64,000 bases of DNA from Zhenhengia yiwuensis (GTDB lineage Bacteria > Bacillota > Clostridia > Lachnospirales > Cellulosilyticaceae), in the NCBI RefSeq assembly GCF_014384995.1, contig NZ_JACRSY010000005.1, forward strand, positions 62,001 through 126,000, written 5' to 3'. Below, piece after piece: positions 35,337-44,481 of the stretch. Position 1 is the first letter of the stretch. Each line of letters begins with the position of its first letter. A program made the translations under genes and the position numbers. A model generated the notes under the pieces. That model saw only the letters and a list, made by a program, of their open reading frames with translations, searched no databases and had not been told where the DNA came from.

Positions 35337-36137
35337 ATGAAACGTAAACTTAATTTTGAACTCATTGTAGGCCTTAGCCTCATTGGTTTTGTCAGCCTTA
35401 TTGCCATCATTAGCCTTTTCTATACACCCTATGACCCTAATGCTATGGATATTGCCAATAAGCTTAAACCCCCTTCTACGGTCCACTTATTAGGGACAGA
35501 TCAGTTTGGTCGTGATGTGTTAAGCCGTATGATGGTAGGCTCACAAGTTGTGCTTTTAGTTGGTTTTAGTACAGTTCTTATCTCCCTTATCATAGGTGGA
35601 CTCCTTGGTATCCTAGCTGGTTTCTATGGTGGTATAGTCGATACGCTTATTATGAAACTTATTGAAATTAAAATGGCTTTCCCTGGTACACTTCTTGCAC
35701 TTATGCTCATTGCTATTTGGGGGCCTAGCGTAAGTATGATTATCCTTGCTTTAAGCATTATGAATATGCCTCGCTTTACAAGAGTTGTGCGAAGTGGCTA
35801 CTTACAGTATAAAAATGCCACTTTTGTAGAAGCCGCACAAGTTCTCGGATTATCTAACACACGCATTATGCTGATACATATCTTGCCTAATCTCTCATCG
35901 AGCATTTATGTAACAGCCGCCTTAGCCTTTGCTTCTGCTATTCTTTCAGAAGCAGGACTTAGCTATTTAGGGCTTGGGCTTCAGCCTCCTCTAGCGAGTT
36001 GGGGGAAAATGCTTAATGAAGCGCAGCCTTATATGATCCAATCTCCATTTCTAGCTATTATCCCAGGTATTATGATTACCTTAATCGTACTTGGCTTTAA
36101 CCTACTAGCTGATGGACTTAGAAAAAATAGAGTATAA
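35337..36137 (+). CDS. ABC permease, DppC type
   Basis: A 266-residue permease partner. The N-terminal HLLGTDQFGRDVLSRMMVGS and the loop FVEAAQVLGLSNTRIMLIH are diagnostic of DppC/OppC. No DppD/DppF ATPase follows; the next gene is an amidohydrolase. The ATPases must come from another locus, or a generalist ATPase pair is shared. Confidence 0.93.
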   Translation: MKRKLNFELIVGLSLIGFVSLIAIISLFYTPYDPNAMDIANKLKPPSTVHLLGTDQFGRDVLSRMMVGSQVVLLVGFSTVLISLIIGGLLGILAGFYGGIVDTLIMKLIEIKMAFPGTLLALMLIAIWGPSVSMIILALSIMNMPRFTRVVRSGYLQYKNATFVEAAQVLGLSNTRIMLIHILPNLSSSIYVTAALAFASAILSEAGLSYLGLGLQPPLASWGKMLNEAQPYMIQSPFLAIIPGIMITLIVLGFNLLADGLRKNRV

Positions 36138-36197
36138 ATTTTTCTCTGTTTTTAATACTAGTAAAGGTATTCATTTACTCAGAAAGGAGAAAGATTT

Positions 36198-37367
36198 ATG
36201 CTATTTATTCAAAACGGCAAGCTTCTCACTATGGCTGGCCGCTCTTATGAAAAAGGCTCTATTCTTATTAAAAATGGTAAAATCGAAGCCATTGGTGAAA
36301 TCACCTGTCCTTCTTCTGATATCCAAATTATAGATGCAACAAACTGCTGGGTTATGCCAGGTATTATAGAAGCTCATTGCCATGTTGGCATCTCTGAACA
36401 GAAAAAAGGGATGGAAGGTGAAGACTGCAATGAAATGATGGACCCCATCACTCCGTACTTACGTGCCCTAGATGCTATTAATCCCATGGACCCAGGTTTT
36501 GACGATGCTGTACGTATGGGTATCACCTCTGTTATGGTGGGCCCTGGCAGCAGCAATATTGTAGGGGGGCAATTCCTTTTTATGAAAACAAAAGGTAGTA
36601 GGTGCATTGATGATTTAGTCGTTAAAGAACCTGCTGCTATGAAAATTGCTCTAGGTGAAAATCCTAAACGTACTTATATGGATAAGCAAAAATTACCTTC
36701 TACTCGTATGTCCACTGCCGCTTTACTTCGAGAAGTTCTCTTCGAAGCTAAGCAATATGAGCAAGATAAAGAAGTTGCTCTTCAACAAGGAAATCATACT
36801 TTTAAAACGAACTTTAGACTGGAGCCCTGGCTCCCTGTTCTTAGGAAAGAAATTCCACTTAAAGCTCACGTACACCGCGCCGATGATATATTAACAGCTA
36901 TTCGTATTGCCAAAGAATATGATGTGCGTTTGACGCTTGATCACTGCACAGAAGGTCATCTTATCGCTGAGCATATAGCCACTTCTGGATTTCCTGCTAT
37001 TGTAGGCCCTAGTCTAGCCTCTCGTGATAAAATTGAGACTCAAAATATAGACTTTAAAACAGCCGGTCTCCTTCATAAGGCGGGTGTCAAAGTGGCTATT
37101 ACAACAGACCATCCTGTTACACCACTTTATCATCTTCCTAGGTGCGCTGGTATAGCAGCAAGAGAAGGACTAGGTATAGAAGAGGGACTTCACGCTATTA
37201 CTATTAATGCAGCTGAAATTTGTGGCGTTGCAGACAGGGTAGGGAGCTTAGAAGTTGGGAAAGATGCGGACATTGCTATTTTTACTGGTAATCCTATGGA
37301 GATTTTCACTAAGCCTCTTTATACCCTTATCAATGGTAAAATTGTCTATCAAGCTGAAAAGTGTTAA
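36198..37367 (+). CDS. Metal-dependent amidohydrolase
   Basis: A 389-residue amidohydrolase-superfamily protein resembling imidazolonepropionase-like or dipeptidase-type enzymes. It has the N-terminal beta-sandwich, the HxH metal motif (EAHCHVG, around residues 59-65), further ligands in KAHVHRADD and LDHCTEGH, and the late Asp in VAITTDHPVTP. It follows the permease genes after a 60-bp gap with its own AGAAAGGAG site. It may hydrolyse the compound imported by that ABC system, perhaps a peptide-like or cyclic amide; this is inferred from position. Confidence 0.85.
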   Translation: MLFIQNGKLLTMAGRSYEKGSILIKNGKIEAIGEITCPSSDIQIIDATNCWVMPGIIEAHCHVGISEQKKGMEGEDCNEMMDPITPYLRALDAINPMDPGFDDAVRMGITSVMVGPGSSNIVGGQFLFMKTKGSRCIDDLVVKEPAAMKIALGENPKRTYMDKQKLPSTRMSTAALLREVLFEAKQYEQDKEVALQQGNHTFKTNFRLEPWLPVLRKEIPLKAHVHRADDILTAIRIAKEYDVRLTLDHCTEGHLIAEHIATSGFPAIVGPSLASRDKIETQNIDFKTAGLLHKAGVKVAITTDHPVTPLYHLPRCAGIAAREGLGIEEGLHAITINAAEICGVADRVGSLEVGKDADIAIFTGNPMEIFTKPLYTLINGKIVYQAEKC

Positions 37368-37389
37368 GCCTTCCTTATCCTCTAAATAA

Positions 37390-37424
37390 AAATGGAGCAC
37401 TCCTTTACAGATAGTGCTCCATTT
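37390..37424. terminator. Bidirectional terminator
   Basis: AAATGGAGCACT (37390-37401) and AGTGCTCCATTT (37413-37424), a perfect 12-bp stem between convergent amidohydrolase and DUF1540 genes. Confidence 0.85.
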
Positions 37425-37435
37425 CTATGTTTGAT

Positions 37436-37753
37436 TTAGAGAACTTTACGCTCAAAGCTTAAGCAGTCTGTTTCTGTATAATCACTTACATCACCATGAC
37501 TACTTACTTCAATTTCACTTAAACTACAATGTTTATTGACATTGTAAGCACATGTTTCTACTTTACATAGAATCTCTTCTGTTTCGCCTGCTTCCGTTAC
37601 ATTATTGTGAACGTCATCACTATCTCTATAAGTCTCACAACAAGTGGACTCTGTCCAGTTAGCTCCTTTTCCTCCGATTTGAAGAATTTCAGCTTCACAT
37701 ATCTTTTCTTTGTTATAAACACAAGATTCTACAGAACAATTAATTGTTGGCAT
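37436..37753 (-). CDS. Double DUF1540 small Cys-rich protein
   Basis: A 105-residue protein made of two DUF1540 domains. The first is INCSVESCVYNKEKICEAEILQIGG to STCCETY, and the second ILCKVETCAYNVNKHC to TDCLSF, each split here over strands. The spaced cysteines (C-x4-C-x6-C-x~18-C) suggest a small metal-binding or disulfide fold. The family is common in spore-forming clostridia and has no proven role. ATG 37753 follows AAGGAGG. Confidence 0.88.
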   Translation of the reverse strand: MPTINCSVESCVYNKEKICEAEILQIGGKGANWTESTCCETYRDSDDVHNNVTEAGETEEILCKVETCAYNVNKHCSLSEIEVSSHGDVSDYTETDCLSFERKVL

Positions 37754-37799
37754 GGTCAGACCTCCTTCTTAAAGCTATTATGAACTTTAAAGGTCCCTT

Positions 37800-38666
37800 T
37801 TATACTTCCAGGCAAATAGGCTGACCAATTTTAATGCATTTTGAATCCATATTATGACCAATCTGAGAAGTTTTAACGATTGGCATAGTAGGGTCATCCA
37901 CTATTTTTTGAACAAGTTCTTCTATAGTTGGTAAAAGATGCTCCTGTTCCATTACAGTATAGCTTCCTAGCAAAATCCCCTTAATCTGTTTGAATACACC
38001 TAACTGCTTGTACTGATTAAGATAAGTACTCATTTGCATAGGCCCTCCACTATAGCTTTCTAAAAGAAGGACTTTATCTTTAAAGTCTGGCATATAAGAT
38101 GTCCCTGCTAGTTTTAAGAAGCATCTAATATTCCCACCAACTACTACACCTTCTAATTTCTCACCTTGTACAAACTTATAATCCAGGCTGAATAAATCAT
38201 CTTGGCCTTCAAATAGACTTTTTCGAAGACGTTCTTTTTGCAGCCTTCTCTCTGATCCGATTAACAATCGAATTTGATATAAATAAGGCTTAATATCTGC
38301 TTTAGTATAAAGGGCATTCAGTACAGTCGTTAAATCACTGTATCCAAATACAGCTTTAGGTGGTAAATTCCTCATAAGTTCATAATCAAGGTACTCTAAT
38401 ACTTCATTCGCTAAATCGCCACCTGAAAGGTCAAAGATAGCTTGAATCTCTGGGTCTTTATAAAACGCCATAAAAGCCTCTGCCTTCTCTTTAGCTGTTC
38501 CATTAAAGCCATCTTCTCTTTCATAAATGCAAGGACTCATTTCCACCCTAAGTCCTAATGATTCTAATTCTTGTATAAGTTCATCAATACGTATTTTATA
38601 AGTTAAAGCTTGGGGATTTGAACATCCTACAAGGCCTACCTTATCACCTTTTTTCAGTAATGGCAT
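37800..38666 (-). CDS. LD-carboxypeptidase, S66 family
   Basis: A 288-residue serine peptidase of the LdcA/MccF class, which removes the terminal D-Ala from murein tetrapeptides or hydrolyses related amides. FGYSDLTTVLNALY has the nucleophile Ser region, LLLESYSGGP the conserved Glu, and TSQIGHNMDSKC the His near the C-terminus. I choose ATG 38666, which has AAGAGG at good spacing; GTG 38675 is the alternative. It follows the M50 gene closely and is probably co-transcribed. Confidence 0.88.
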   Translation of the reverse strand: MPLLKKGDKVGLVGCSNPQALTYKIRIDELIQELESLGLRVEMSPCIYEREDGFNGTAKEKAEAFMAFYKDPEIQAIFDLSGGDLANEVLEYLDYELMRNLPPKAVFGYSDLTTVLNALYTKADIKPYLYQIRLLIGSERRLQKERLRKSLFEGQDDLFSLDYKFVQGEKLEGVVVGGNIRCFLKLAGTSYMPDFKDKVLLLESYSGGPMQMSTYLNQYKQLGVFKQIKGILLGSYTVMEQEHLLPTIEELVQKIVDDPTMPIVKTSQIGHNMDSKCIKIGQPICLEV

Positions 38667-38678
38667 TTCAATCACCTC

Positions 38679-39320
38679 TTAAATTCTTAAAATTAAACTC
38701 ACTATATCTACCATTCCATTATGAAGGAGATTGGTTACAAAACTAAGTGGGCCACTGATCACACCTATAACTAATAAAAGGATTAGAATAAGTGAACCAT
38801 ATCTTTCATACTGCATATATTTAAAATATTTATCTTCCGGAAGCACTGCACCTAATACTTTAGAACCATCTAATGGCGGAACTGGAATTAAGTTAAAAAC
38901 ACCTAACCCAAGATTAATCATGACCATATATTGAAGTCCATTAAACACCATCCTTACTAAGCTACTTGTGATGTAGCCACCTGTTACTTTAATAATAAGC
39001 CCCATCGTCAATAAGCTCATAAAAGCAATAAAGAAGTTCATAATAGGTCCACCTAGTGCTACCAAGAGCATGCCCTTTTTCCTCTTTTTATAATAATAAG
39101 GATTGACCATGACAGGCTTTGCCCATCCAAAATGGAAGAACATCAAACATAAGGTTCCTACTAAATCCAAATGTCTAAAAGGGTTTAATGATAATCTTCC
39201 AGACTGCTTAGGTGTTGGGTCCCCTAACTTATAAGATACATAGCCATGAGCAAATTCATGCATTGAAATGGCTATGAGTACTGCTAGTATTGTATAAAGT
39301 AAATCTTCTATTTGACTCAT
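38679..39320 (-). CDS. Site-2-protease-like M50 membrane metalloprotease
   Basis: A 213-residue membrane protease. The zinc motif HEFAHG (in ISMHEFAHGYVSYKLGD) is in the first helix, and the third ligand lies in NLIPVPPLDGSKVLG. Five or six hydrophobic segments are present and there is no PDZ domain, so it belongs to the short YwhC/Rip3-like group. ATG 39320 is chosen because AGGAGATG precedes it; the frame is open 11 codons further up. Substrate unknown. Confidence 0.9.
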   Translation of the reverse strand: MSQIEDLLYTILAVLIAISMHEFAHGYVSYKLGDPTPKQSGRLSLNPFRHLDLVGTLCLMFFHFGWAKPVMVNPYYYKKRKKGMLLVALGGPIMNFFIAFMSLLTMGLIIKVTGGYITSSLVRMVFNGLQYMVMINLGLGVFNLIPVPPLDGSKVLGAVLPEDKYFKYMQYERYGSLILILLLVIGVISGPLSFVTNLLHNGMVDIVSLILRI

Positions 39321-39410
39321 TTTTTCATCTCCTAATTTCTTATGGACTGTCATTAATTATTAATCATTAAAATATTATAATATAATGCTTTATTTTTATA
39401 ATTATTTATA

Positions 39411-39424
39411 ACATAATATTATGT
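39411..39424. promoter_or_regulatory. Perfect 14-bp palindrome before the flavin reductase gene
   Basis: ACATAATATTATGT, 21 bp upstream of the start codon in a very A/T-rich divergent region. It may be an operator, or chance in low-complexity DNA. Confidence 0.3.
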
Positions 39425-39445
39425 ATATTAAAAGGAGATGATGAA

Positions 39446-39952
39446 ATGAATACATTTATAGAAATTACACCTGAAAGCCTTGAAAAAAGTCCCTTCCAAC
39501 TTATAGGTAAAGAATGGATGCTTGTAACAGCTGAAAAAGATGGCATTGTCAATACTATGACGGCTTCTTGGGGTGGCCTCGGTGTCATGTGGGGAAAAAA
39601 TGTAGCTTATGTGGTGATCAGGCCACAACGCTACACCAAAGAATTTATTGATAGTAGTGATACATTCTCTCTTACTTTCTTCGCACCTGAATTCAAAAAA
39701 CAACTTGGCTACCTTGGTAAAGTATCTGGTCGAGATGAAGACAAGATCGAAAAAGCTGGCCTAACCGTAGCACATAGCCATGAAACGCCTTACTTTGAAG
39801 AAGCTAACCTTGTTATGCTATGCAAAAAACTCTATAAACAACCTCTTAATCCAGAAGGCTTTATAGCAAGTGGCATTGATGAAAAATGGTATCCAAATAA
39901 GGATTACCATGAAATGTATATTGTGGAAATTGAGAAAGTGTTAGTGAAATAA
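39446..39952 (+). CDS. Flavin-reductase-like FMN-binding protein
   Basis: A 168-residue FMN-binding split-barrel protein of the flavin reductase-like type. NTMTASWGGLGVMWGKNVAYVVI with RPQRYTKEFI is the flavin-site pattern of this family, followed by FSLTFFAPEFKKQLGYLG. In anaerobes such proteins may supply reduced flavin or reduce small compounds; the partner is unknown. It starts at ATG 39446 behind AAAAGGAG. It is divergent from the M50 gene. Confidence 0.88.
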   Translation: MNTFIEITPESLEKSPFQLIGKEWMLVTAEKDGIVNTMTASWGGLGVMWGKNVAYVVIRPQRYTKEFIDSSDTFSLTFFAPEFKKQLGYLGKVSGRDEDKIEKAGLTVAHSHETPYFEEANLVMLCKKLYKQPLNPEGFIASGIDEKWYPNKDYHEMYIVEIEKVLVK

Positions 39953-39956
39953 TAAC

Positions 39957-39984
39957 AAATCCCCCTTCTAATGGAGGGGGATTT
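39957..39984. terminator. Terminator overlapping the end of the anti-sigma gene
   Basis: AAATCCCCCTTC and GGAGGGGGATTT (39973-39984) form a strong short hairpin between convergent genes. The stop codon of the DUF4179 gene is in the loop. Confidence 0.85.
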
Positions 39985-41494
39985 CTGTATTTTCAATAAT
40001 AAGACTTTGCACTTCATTTAAGTCTATAAAATCATTTGCACTTAAACCCATTGTATGACTTATGCTCTCTGTATACGGATCATGATCTGAATGAGAAGTA
40101 GGAGTATGAGGCTGATTTGCTTCTTCTGTTAAAGCAAGTTTAAGATGCTCGGTAAAGAAATAGTTTGCGCTTGTGCTTAACCCAGAAGTAGAAAGTTTAA
40201 GGATTTGTCCATCTTTCATTTTAAGACTCCAATCAAATACGCCTACTGAGCCTTCTAGCTGATAGCCATCTACTCTTACACCTAGACTCGATACTTCCAC
40301 ATTTTTCACTTTTATCTTAGACCCTTGTTCTGATTCTACCACTCTATTTGGTCTTGCTTTTTTCACATTAGAGTTCTTACTTAGTTTGAAGGTGAGTGAC
40401 CACTCATCTCTTACTATAGGTGTATAATTTTCATAGGCTAATTGTAGCTTTAAGTCTTTTAAATCCTCTTCTGTTATGGATCCAAAGACATCTTTTATCC
40501 TTCGCCTTTGAGTATCTTCATCCCACCTATTCGTTCCTTCTTGATAGTAAACTTCTAAGTCTCGTTTAGAATCCATAAGTTTAAAGCGTGTATCTAAATG
40601 ATTTTCCTCATAAGGATCTGGGTAGCTCGTATAAAGTCTTAAAGTGCCTTTATGATCTAGAATCATCTGATCTAACATAAACCCTTCAAGTTTATCCGTT
40701 AACGGTATATTTAAGGTTTGGTCTTTCTCATAGTCCATATCCTCATAGTAATTATAATCAAGCTCTTGCATCTTATGATAGGCTTCTTGTAAATCTATAT
40801 CTAAAGGTATTTCTTCACTTTCAAAATGTCCTATATTTTCTGCTACAATAGTAATTTCCTGTCCGTATAAATTTTTATTCATGTTAATGTCAATAAGATA
40901 ATAAAGCTTCTTTTTATCTGCTGAGAGGATAGGTTCATATGCATACCCCATACTTGTATGCTTTGCTGGTTGAATACGAATATTTTCTACTAAAGTATTC
41001 TCCTCAAAAGGCTCCCCATTCTCTTTGGTCATACTGAGTGCGATAAAACCAGATGAACTATCAATAACGGCCTCCTCTACTGTAAAAATAATGCCTTGAT
41101 TGTTCACACTTTGCCCCACCACTTGAGCTTCTTTGTGAATCATAGCAAATTGATCCCCTATAAGACTACTAAGAACAGGGCTATTACTTACTGCTACTAC
41201 ACTCATGCCAAGTGCTGTAAAAACTGCCACTAAAGGTAAAAGGATGCGCTTCTTTCCTTTTAACCGAGACTTCTTTTCCTTTTTTGCCTCTCTATGGCTC
41301 TCTATAGAGGTTACCTTAATCCCTTCTAAAGCTCTTCTTTTAATGACATCTAAAGACGGCATCTCATTTAGTTTCTTATCTGTATCTAACAACGTTTCAC
41401 GCTCTTCATTACCTCCATAAAGTGCTTCCTCATCATAGCTTTCTAGGTACTTTATATCTAAATTATCCATCATCTCAGATATTTTCTTACTCAT
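39968..41494 (-). CDS. DUF4179 anti-sigma factor
   Basis: A 508-residue single-pass membrane protein. A cytoplasmic N-terminal about 95 residues ends in a basic stretch (KKEKKSRLKGKKR), one transmembrane helix follows (ILLPLVAVFTALGMSVVAVS), and the rest is a large extracellular beta-rich region starting with the DUF4179 domain (VNNQGIIFTVEEAVIDSSSG). Its gene overlaps the ECF sigma gene, the usual arrangement for a membrane-bound anti-sigma. The ATG at 41494 is preferred over GTG 41503; both have a purine-rich site upstream. Confidence 0.88.
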   Translation of the reverse strand: MSKKISEMMDNLDIKYLESYDEEALYGGNEERETLLDTDKKLNEMPSLDVIKRRALEGIKVTSIESHREAKKEKKSRLKGKKRILLPLVAVFTALGMSVVAVSNSPVLSSLIGDQFAMIHKEAQVVGQSVNNQGIIFTVEEAVIDSSSGFIALSMTKENGEPFEENTLVENIRIQPAKHTSMGYAYEPILSADKKKLYYLIDINMNKNLYGQEITIVAENIGHFESEEIPLDIDLQEAYHKMQELDYNYYEDMDYEKDQTLNIPLTDKLEGFMLDQMILDHKGTLRLYTSYPDPYEENHLDTRFKLMDSKRDLEVYYQEGTNRWDEDTQRRRIKDVFGSITEEDLKDLKLQLAYENYTPIVRDEWSLTFKLSKNSNVKKARPNRVVESEQGSKIKVKNVEVSSLGVRVDGYQLEGSVGVFDWSLKMKDGQILKLSTSGLSTSANYFFTEHLKLALTEEANQPHTPTSHSDHDPYTESISHTMGLSANDFIDLNEVQSLIIENTEIPLH

Positions 41495-42038
41495 AACACT
41501 CACCTCTCTCCTTTAAAAGCTGCTCCAGCTTTTTCTTACCTCTAAAAAGCTTAGTCCCAACTGTAGCAGGATTAATCCCTATATGTTTAGCGATTTCTGA
41601 TAACTTCTCCATATAGAAGTAACGTCTAATAAAAATCTCTCTATCTGGCTCTGGCAGTGCACTTACTAACTCATTAATCAAGTCGTCACTTTCCTTTGCC
41701 ATAAGGTCACTTTCAGGTGTAGCATACTCTATAAGATCCTCTTCAAGTGGAAGCAGCTCATAATGACCTTTAGCTCTTATTTTATTGAGTACATGATTTC
41801 TCGTCATGGCTCCTAAGTACGCCTTTAAAGAACCTTCTTTTATAGTAAGCTTGTGCCTGTTTTCCCAGAGTTTCACAAACACATCCGCACAAACCTCTTC
41901 CATGTCTTCTTTAGTCAGCCTATTAGAGGAAACTTTAAAGGTAACACGTGCTATGTAGCTACTATATACATCAATAAGATTTTCATAGCTCTCTACTTGG
42001 CTAGCCCTTATCCCCTCTAGTATTTGTTTCTCGTCCAT
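41487..42038 (-). CDS. ECF-type RNA polymerase sigma factor
   Basis: A 183-residue extracytoplasmic-function sigma factor with region 2 (FKVSSNRLTKEDMEEVCADVFVKLWENR) and region 4 (LPEPDREIFIRRYFYMEKLSEIAKHIGINPATVGTKLFRGKKKL), split here at the helix-turn-helix. It directs RNA polymerase to a small set of envelope-stress genes and should be held by the adjacent DUF4179 protein. ATG 42038 follows AAGGAGG. A long inverted repeat lies in its promoter region (42052-42140). Confidence 0.93.
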   Translation of the reverse strand: MDEKQILEGIRASQVESYENLIDVYSSYIARVTFKVSSNRLTKEDMEEVCADVFVKLWENRHKLTIKEGSLKAYLGAMTRNHVLNKIRAKGHYELLPLEEDLIEYATPESDLMAKESDDLINELVSALPEPDREIFIRRYFYMEKLSEIAKHIGINPATVGTKLFRGKKKLEQLLKERGECYE

Positions 42039-42051
42039 ACTATCCTCCTTA

Positions 42052-42140
42052 TTAGGGTATTCACTTATATAGACACATCAAAAGGTTAATATTTTCCCAT
42101 TTTCTTATTTTTAGTATAACCAATATTAACCATACCCTAA
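42052..42140. repeat. Nested inverted repeats upstream of the ECF sigma gene
   Basis: TTAGGGTAT (42052-42060) and GGTTAATATT (42084-42093) are exact reverse complements of ATACCCTAA (42132-42140) and AATATTAACC (42122-42131). On the right the two arms are adjacent; on the left they are 23 bp apart. The whole lies between the sigma gene start and the terminator of the next gene. Confidence 0.6.
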
Positions 42141-42148
42141 ATAAAACA

Positions 42149-42183
42149 AAAAGTATCCATGAATTTTATAATCATGAATACTC
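42149..42183 (-). terminator. Terminator of the 42.2-44.5 kb operon
   Basis: AAGTATCCATGA (42151-42162) with TCATGAATACTCTT (42172-42185 region) forms a stem with a T-rich minus-strand tail (ACTTTTTGTTTTATTT). Confidence 0.7.
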
Positions 42184-42220
42184 TTATACACCATTCTACC
42201 ATTTCCTAAGCTTAAATTTC

Positions 42221-42604
42221 TCAGACCATGTGCCATTCATTTTTTTCACCCATCTTTTTCAGTACTAACCTATATCCACCATCCCCACTATAGAAATAAA
42301 TTTCTTCACAAGATGGATTTAGTTCTACTTCAAACTCACTCTTTGCACCTATACTATTATTTAGACCATATGTGGAGTAAAAAGTAATGTACTTATTATC
42401 ACCACCTTGTTTTACTTTGAGTCCCCTCACATAACCCATACTACCTGCTACATTAATATGGAGTGTCATTACTTTATTATCTTCAGAAAGAGAATAATGA
42501 GTGAGGATAACATCTGTCCTCTCACCACCTGTACTCAAGAAAAAAACTAAACCTATTACAAATATGACTATACTGCCTATACTAATAACTATTTTCTTTT
42601 TCAC
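42221..42604 (-). CDS. Hypothetical exported protein
   Basis: A 127-residue protein, not recognised. Residues 1-25 form a hydrophobic signal or anchor (IVISIGSIVIFVIGLVFFLSTGG), and the rest is a small beta-rich domain (HYSLSEDNKVMTLHINVAGSMGYVRGLKV). It overlaps the preceding membrane-protein gene by 23 bp and is the last gene of the DUF4173 operon. No Cys suggests a lipoprotein. Confidence 0.65.
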   Translation of the reverse strand: MKKKIVISIGSIVIFVIGLVFFLSTGGERTDVILTHYSLSEDNKVMTLHINVAGSMGYVRGLKVKQGGDNKYITFYSTYGLNNSIGAKSEFEVELNPSCEEIYFYSGDGGYRLVLKKMGEKNEWHMV

Positions 42605-42941
42605 AGAATTCCCCCCTATAACATAGAGCTAATGAAATAACATTAAGTATGATCGTAACCATAAGAAGGATTAAAGAAACAAACGCTACTGCATAAGATA
42701 TATCCATAAGCGCTGTCCAATCTTCTATCTTAACTAAATGATCTGTATAAAAAATTTGCATGCATAATGAAGCAGCACATGCACTTAAACTAACTATTGA
42801 AAATGTACCTGTTCTTTTAAAATTTCTATTCTTATATTGCATCATATCTATAATAGGTATTCCCCATGCGATTAATCCAAGTATTAAACTCCCTATATTT
42901 AACCAATACGCCTCTATCATCATTTCCTCCTCATTACTCAT
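42582..42941 (-). CDS. Hypothetical four-helix membrane protein
   Basis: A 119-residue protein with about three or four hydrophobic helices (SLILGLIAWGIPIIDMM, FSIVSLSACAASLCMQIF, ISYAVAFVSLILLMVTIILN). It resembles small DUF6142/DUF4190-like proteins of clostridia, without a firm match. It overlaps both neighbours, so the three genes are translated together. Confidence 0.65.
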   Translation of the reverse strand: MSNEEEMMIEAYWLNIGSLILGLIAWGIPIIDMMQYKNRNFKRTGTFSIVSLSACAASLCMQIFYTDHLVKIEDWTALMDISYAVAFVSLILLMVTIILNVISLALCYRGEFCEKENSY

Positions 42942-44461
42942 TGATTGGTATGATTCTGTTCTTTAAAGAGCTGTGCTGCATGAGCATAGGAAAGATTCCA
43001 CTGCTGCCACTTAGATACAAAATTCACACACTCTTCATAGTTACGTACACAATATTCATAGTCATCATTTTCTACTATTTTCATATCTAAGAGTGGTCCT
43101 ACTGCAGATAAACTTAGACCGTAGAAATCCTCTACTGTATCTTTCCCTTTTTCTAGGTATAAATCTGCATTATGATGTGCTACCTGATAGTCTGGATTCA
43201 TATAATTAAGCCCTAAATACATAACTGTAAAGATAATAAATAAAGATTTACAAAGTCTAACCTTTTCTCTACATATTTTAAGCGTAATAAGTCCTAATAC
43301 TAAGATACATAGAACAAGGAACCAAGTTACATAAATACGTTTTAAAGTAAGTCCGTAGTTATTCATATACATAGCCATTTTAGATAGCGCAGTTACAATA
43401 ATAAATAAAGTAAAACCTATAAAGAAAAAGGTATAACCTTTCATCCACTTCCTTTTCTTGGCTTCACTCCTACCCTTTGTAAAGAGAGTGATACCCGCAA
43501 TAACACCCAAATTAAGACAAGCTATAGGAAGCATTTCAAAGAAACCTCGTCTAGCATATTCTGCATAAGTATAGCTCTCTGGCAAAATACTTTGAAAAGC
43601 TGATACAAAGTAACTAAGCTGCGCAAAGCAGTATAATAAGTAGAGCATCCCCAGCAAGGTACTAACTGTCATCACAATAGTAAAATCTAGCCCTCTTTCA
43701 TACTGTGTAGCTGGCACCTTGTTGTCTATCTCTACCTCCAAACTCCATGCCTCTTTCTTGTCTAATCCACGTCCCCTACTTTCCTCTTTCTTCTCATGTG
43801 TCAGCCCATATAAGAAACCCATTAGTGGGAAGAAGATTATGGTGAAACTTACGATACGTACAACAATATCTTCAACATCTACATCTATGTATAGGTTTCG
43901 TATTATTAAATCCATCATGCCTTCAAAGGCTGCATCTGCGCCAATTAAGAGATTCCCAGCTATAAGAAGAATAGGTATCCCAATAACACATCCTATCCCA
44001 ATTTTACCTACCAGCTGCATTTTCTTAGAACTGACAAGTTCCTCATCTTGCTTTATAGACTTAAGCCCTATCCCCCAGTTTTGGAAAGGCATCGTTAGAG
44101 CGAGCATACCCGCATGCCAAAACCATTTTACAGAGTAACGTTCATAAGTATTACGTTCAAAAAGTCCCCCAAGTTGTAATACCATAAGAGCTGCTAAGAA
44201 CACGCAGTTGAAGAATTTCAATAGTTCATTTGAAAAGATACTAAAGCTTAGTGCTAGTAAGATTATAGGAATAAAAAGTTTATCTTTAAAAATAAGGCTC
44301 ACTGGCCCTTTGGATTTATACAGAAAGATAACCCCTATATAAAAAGCTGCAACCACAATAGGTACAGCTATCCCAAATCCTCCAAATACTAAAAGCTCTA
44401 CCATTAAACAGGTGAGGATAATGGTAATCCCCATCCTCATTCTCTCATCTTTATATCCCAT
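42938..44461 (-). CDS. DUF4173/DUF4153-type membrane protein
   Basis: A 507-residue polytopic membrane protein with about ten to twelve hydrophobic segments. The stretch YTYAEYARRGFFEMLPIACLN is the conserved core of the DUF4173 family ('YARxGFFeL'), and TALSKMAMYMNNYGLTLKR follows as in that family. The C-terminal 70 residues are soluble (HHNADLYLEKGKDTVEDFYGL). Function unknown; often found beside XRE/DUF2975 genes, as here. Confidence 0.82.
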   Translation of the reverse strand: MGYKDERMRMGITIILTCLMVELLVFGGFGIAVPIVVAAFYIGVIFLYKSKGPVSLIFKDKLFIPIILLALSFSIFSNELLKFFNCVFLAALMVLQLGGLFERNTYERYSVKWFWHAGMLALTMPFQNWGIGLKSIKQDEELVSSKKMQLVGKIGIGCVIGIPILLIAGNLLIGADAAFEGMMDLIIRNLYIDVDVEDIVVRIVSFTIIFFPLMGFLYGLTHEKKEESRGRGLDKKEAWSLEVEIDNKVPATQYERGLDFTIVMTVSTLLGMLYLLYCFAQLSYFVSAFQSILPESYTYAEYARRGFFEMLPIACLNLGVIAGITLFTKGRSEAKKRKWMKGYTFFFIGFTLFIIVTALSKMAMYMNNYGLTLKRIYVTWFLVLCILVLGLITLKICREKVRLCKSLFIIFTVMYLGLNYMNPDYQVAHHNADLYLEKGKDTVEDFYGLSLSAVGPLLDMKIVENDDYEYCVRNYEECVNFVSKWQQWNLSYAHAAQLFKEQNHTNQ

Positions 44462-44481
44462 AAATCCTTTCCCCTTTCTAT

